From positions 496,001 through 560,000 of the forward strand of contig NZ_QWDM01000001.1 of assembly GCF_003996965.1 (NCBI RefSeq): a stretch of DNA of 64,000 bases. The letters run 5' to 3'. Both the position numbers and the translations under genes were made by a program. This document shows, one piece after another, positions 62,865 through 64,000 of the stretch. The notes beneath the pieces were generated by a model. The model did no database searches. It saw nothing but the letters and a program-made list of their open reading frames with translations, and was not told the DNA's origin. This DNA comes from Flavobacterium cupreum (GTDB lineage Bacteria > Bacteroidota > Bacteroidia > Flavobacteriales > Flavobacteriaceae). Each line of letters starts with the position of its first letter. The stretch's first letter is position 1.

Positions 62865-64000
62865 TTAATTGAAAAATCCATCTTTATCAAGCTTGGCTGC
62901 TGCTTCTATTAGCATTACTCCGCTCAGCTGAGTCGTTAAATCGACGCTTCCGCCCGCTGACGGAGCTGTTTTCCAGTTATTTCCGGAAAGCATTGCAGGT
63001 CTGAGAATTCCTTTTTTATAGAAAGACTGCGCATTAAATTTCAGGAAAGCGGCAAACTTCTCCGTATCTGTAGAATTGATGGTTGGCTGTTCTGTAAGCT
63101 CTGTTAAGTAACGGACCAGTATACCTTTAAACAATCCCCCGTCGCCCTGGCCTTCATCTCTAAGAAGACCTTCTGAAAGTAATTTCGGACTGGTTAAAAC
63201 TGTTCTTCCGGCTTTTACCGCATCATCAAGATAAACCTGGTCATTTGTGGCTTTGTATAATCTTAAACCAGCGCCTATCCACGTTCCCATATTATAGGTA
63301 AATACCCATTCTTTGTTGGTAACCACTGCTCCGTTTACTTCTGAAATATTGTCCCATACTACTCCCGACACAGGGTCTACAAGATTGTTTTTTTGCCAGG
63401 TATATATTTTCTTAGCCCATACCAAATCATCCGGATCATTATCTATTTCATATAAGCGCAACGCCAGAATTACGGCCGGACCATTTGACACGGCATTTTT
63501 TTGTTTTGGTGTATCTTGTTTCCAGGTGATACCTCCTCCAAAAACATCGCTCCAGCTTACTTTTATTCTTTCCCATAAAAAATCAGCAATGTCTTTATAT
63601 TCCTGATCGTTTGTAGCTTTATAAGCGCGGACACAGGAATTTGCCAGCCAAAGCATGTCGTCATTAAAGACATTGTTATAGGTATTTCCGTTTTTTATTT
63701 TGATTCCCTGCACTAATGCTTTCATTTTAGCTTTGTAGCTATCATTACCTGTTCGTATATAACCGTCTACAAGGACGTCGAGAACGTGTGCATTGGGCCA
63801 ATAATTAAAAGAACTGTTTCCGGCATTGTTTTGTACAAAAGTGCCGTTGGATCCCAGGTAATTATTATAGGTTGAAAGCTGTAGCGAATCTGCCGTCTGA
63901 GCCCAGGTGTATTTAAATTCAGGGCCAACTGCTGTGTTGGGATCACGCAGCGGAATTGCATCATCATCACAGGATGCTGTCAATACCCCTAATCCTATTA
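62865..64000 (-). CDS. GH76 endo-alpha-1,6-mannanase lipoprotein, 5' partial
   Basis: At least 377 codons; the frame is open to the window edge and its visible start reads IGLGVLTASCDDD, a lipobox, so the true start is a few codons outside. The (alpha/alpha)6 GH76 fold is indicated by the catalytic Asp pair in FNDDMLWLANSCVRAYKAT and by GGGITWKQDT, the TYNMGTWIGAGLRLYKAT segment and EGQGDGGLFKGILVRYL. GH76 enzymes cut the alpha-1,6 backbone of fungal mannan. With GH125 and GH92 it forms an alpha-mannan module. Confidence 0.93.
   Translation of the reverse strand, partial: IGLGVLTASCDDDAIPLRDPNTAVGPEFKYTWAQTADSLQLSTYNNYLGSNGTFVQNNAGNSSFNYWPNAHVLDVLVDGYIRTGNDSYKAKMKALVQGIKIKNGNTYNNVFNDDMLWLANSCVRAYKATNDQEYKDIADFLWERIKVSWSDVFGGGITWKQDTPKQKNAVSNGPAVILALRLYEIDNDPDDLVWAKKIYTWQKNNLVDPVSGVVWDNISEVNGAVVTNKEWVFTYNMGTWIGAGLRLYKATNDQVYLDDAVKAGRTVLTSPKLLSEGLLRDEGQGDGGLFKGILVRYLTELTEQPTINSTDTEKFAAFLKFNAQSFYKKGILRPAMLSGNNWKTAPSAGGSVDLTTQLSGVMLIEAAAKLDKDGFFN

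Noticed and set aside
1..64000. tRNA, rRNA, integrase, transposase or phage genes
   Set aside because: None seen on either strand; the accessory character comes from gene content, not a visible mobile element.

Overview
The window looks like chromosome of a Bacteroidota bacterium of the Flavobacterium type. It is AT-rich, has SusC/SusD pairs with a hybrid two-component regulator, abundant lipoproteins, TAnnTTTG-type -7 promoter boxes, almost no Shine-Dalgarno signals, and many AraC-family regulators. I saw no rRNA, tRNA, CRISPR array, transposase or phage gene. Both edges cut genes: a hybrid sensor at the left and a GH76 mannanase at the right.

Layout. (1) 1-12.8 kb: a polysaccharide utilisation locus (PUL) with a hybrid sensor/AraC regulator, SusC, SusD, an IPT-domain surface glycan-binding lipoprotein, a GH10 endo-xylanase-type lipoprotein and a GH16 laminarinase-like lipoprotein. 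(2) 12.8-18.9 kb: a three-subunit molybdenum hydroxylase (PaoABC type), an SDR and a Gfo/Idh/MocA oxidoreductase. (3) 19.4-23.7 kb: large-subunit catalase KatE with a DUF892 protein, then an aldo/keto reductase divergent from an HxlR regulator. (4) 23.7-36.2 kb: an envelope thiol-redox region (outer-membrane-like protein, secreted MsrB, thioredoxin, DsbD-like protein, small thioredoxin-fold protein, OsmC), with three AraC regulators, two SDRs, an MFS transporter and an uncharacterised four-helix membrane protein. (5) 36.4-48.7 kb: small accessory genes, including two more AraC regulators, an orphan acetolactate synthase small subunit behind two tandem leader-peptide attenuators, SnoaL-like and DoxX proteins, a ketopantoate-reductase-like protein, two GNATs and a CGNR zinc-finger protein. 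(6) 48.8-58.9 kb: a tricorn-like protease with a LytTR two-component system, an AraC regulator, a TIG lipoprotein, an alpha-carbonic anhydrase and an APC permease. (7) 59-64 kb: alpha-mannan enzymes GH92, GH125 (frameshifted) and GH76, all on the minus strand and continuing past the right edge.

How genes work together. The most striking signal is a shared promoter upstream of four separate transcription units (the thioredoxin at 25851, the small thioredoxin-fold/DsbD unit at 28373, OsmC at 31177, and the membrane protein at 33385). Each has a -7 box, an initial-transcribed-region motif and an upstream TTTGnCAATTT operator at exactly the same spacing. This points to one thiol-stress regulon, probably activated by one of the nearby AraC proteins, and ties an uncharacterised membrane protein to it. 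The second notable system is the pair of Ile-rich leader peptides, each followed by an intrinsic terminator, ahead of the orphan ilvN.
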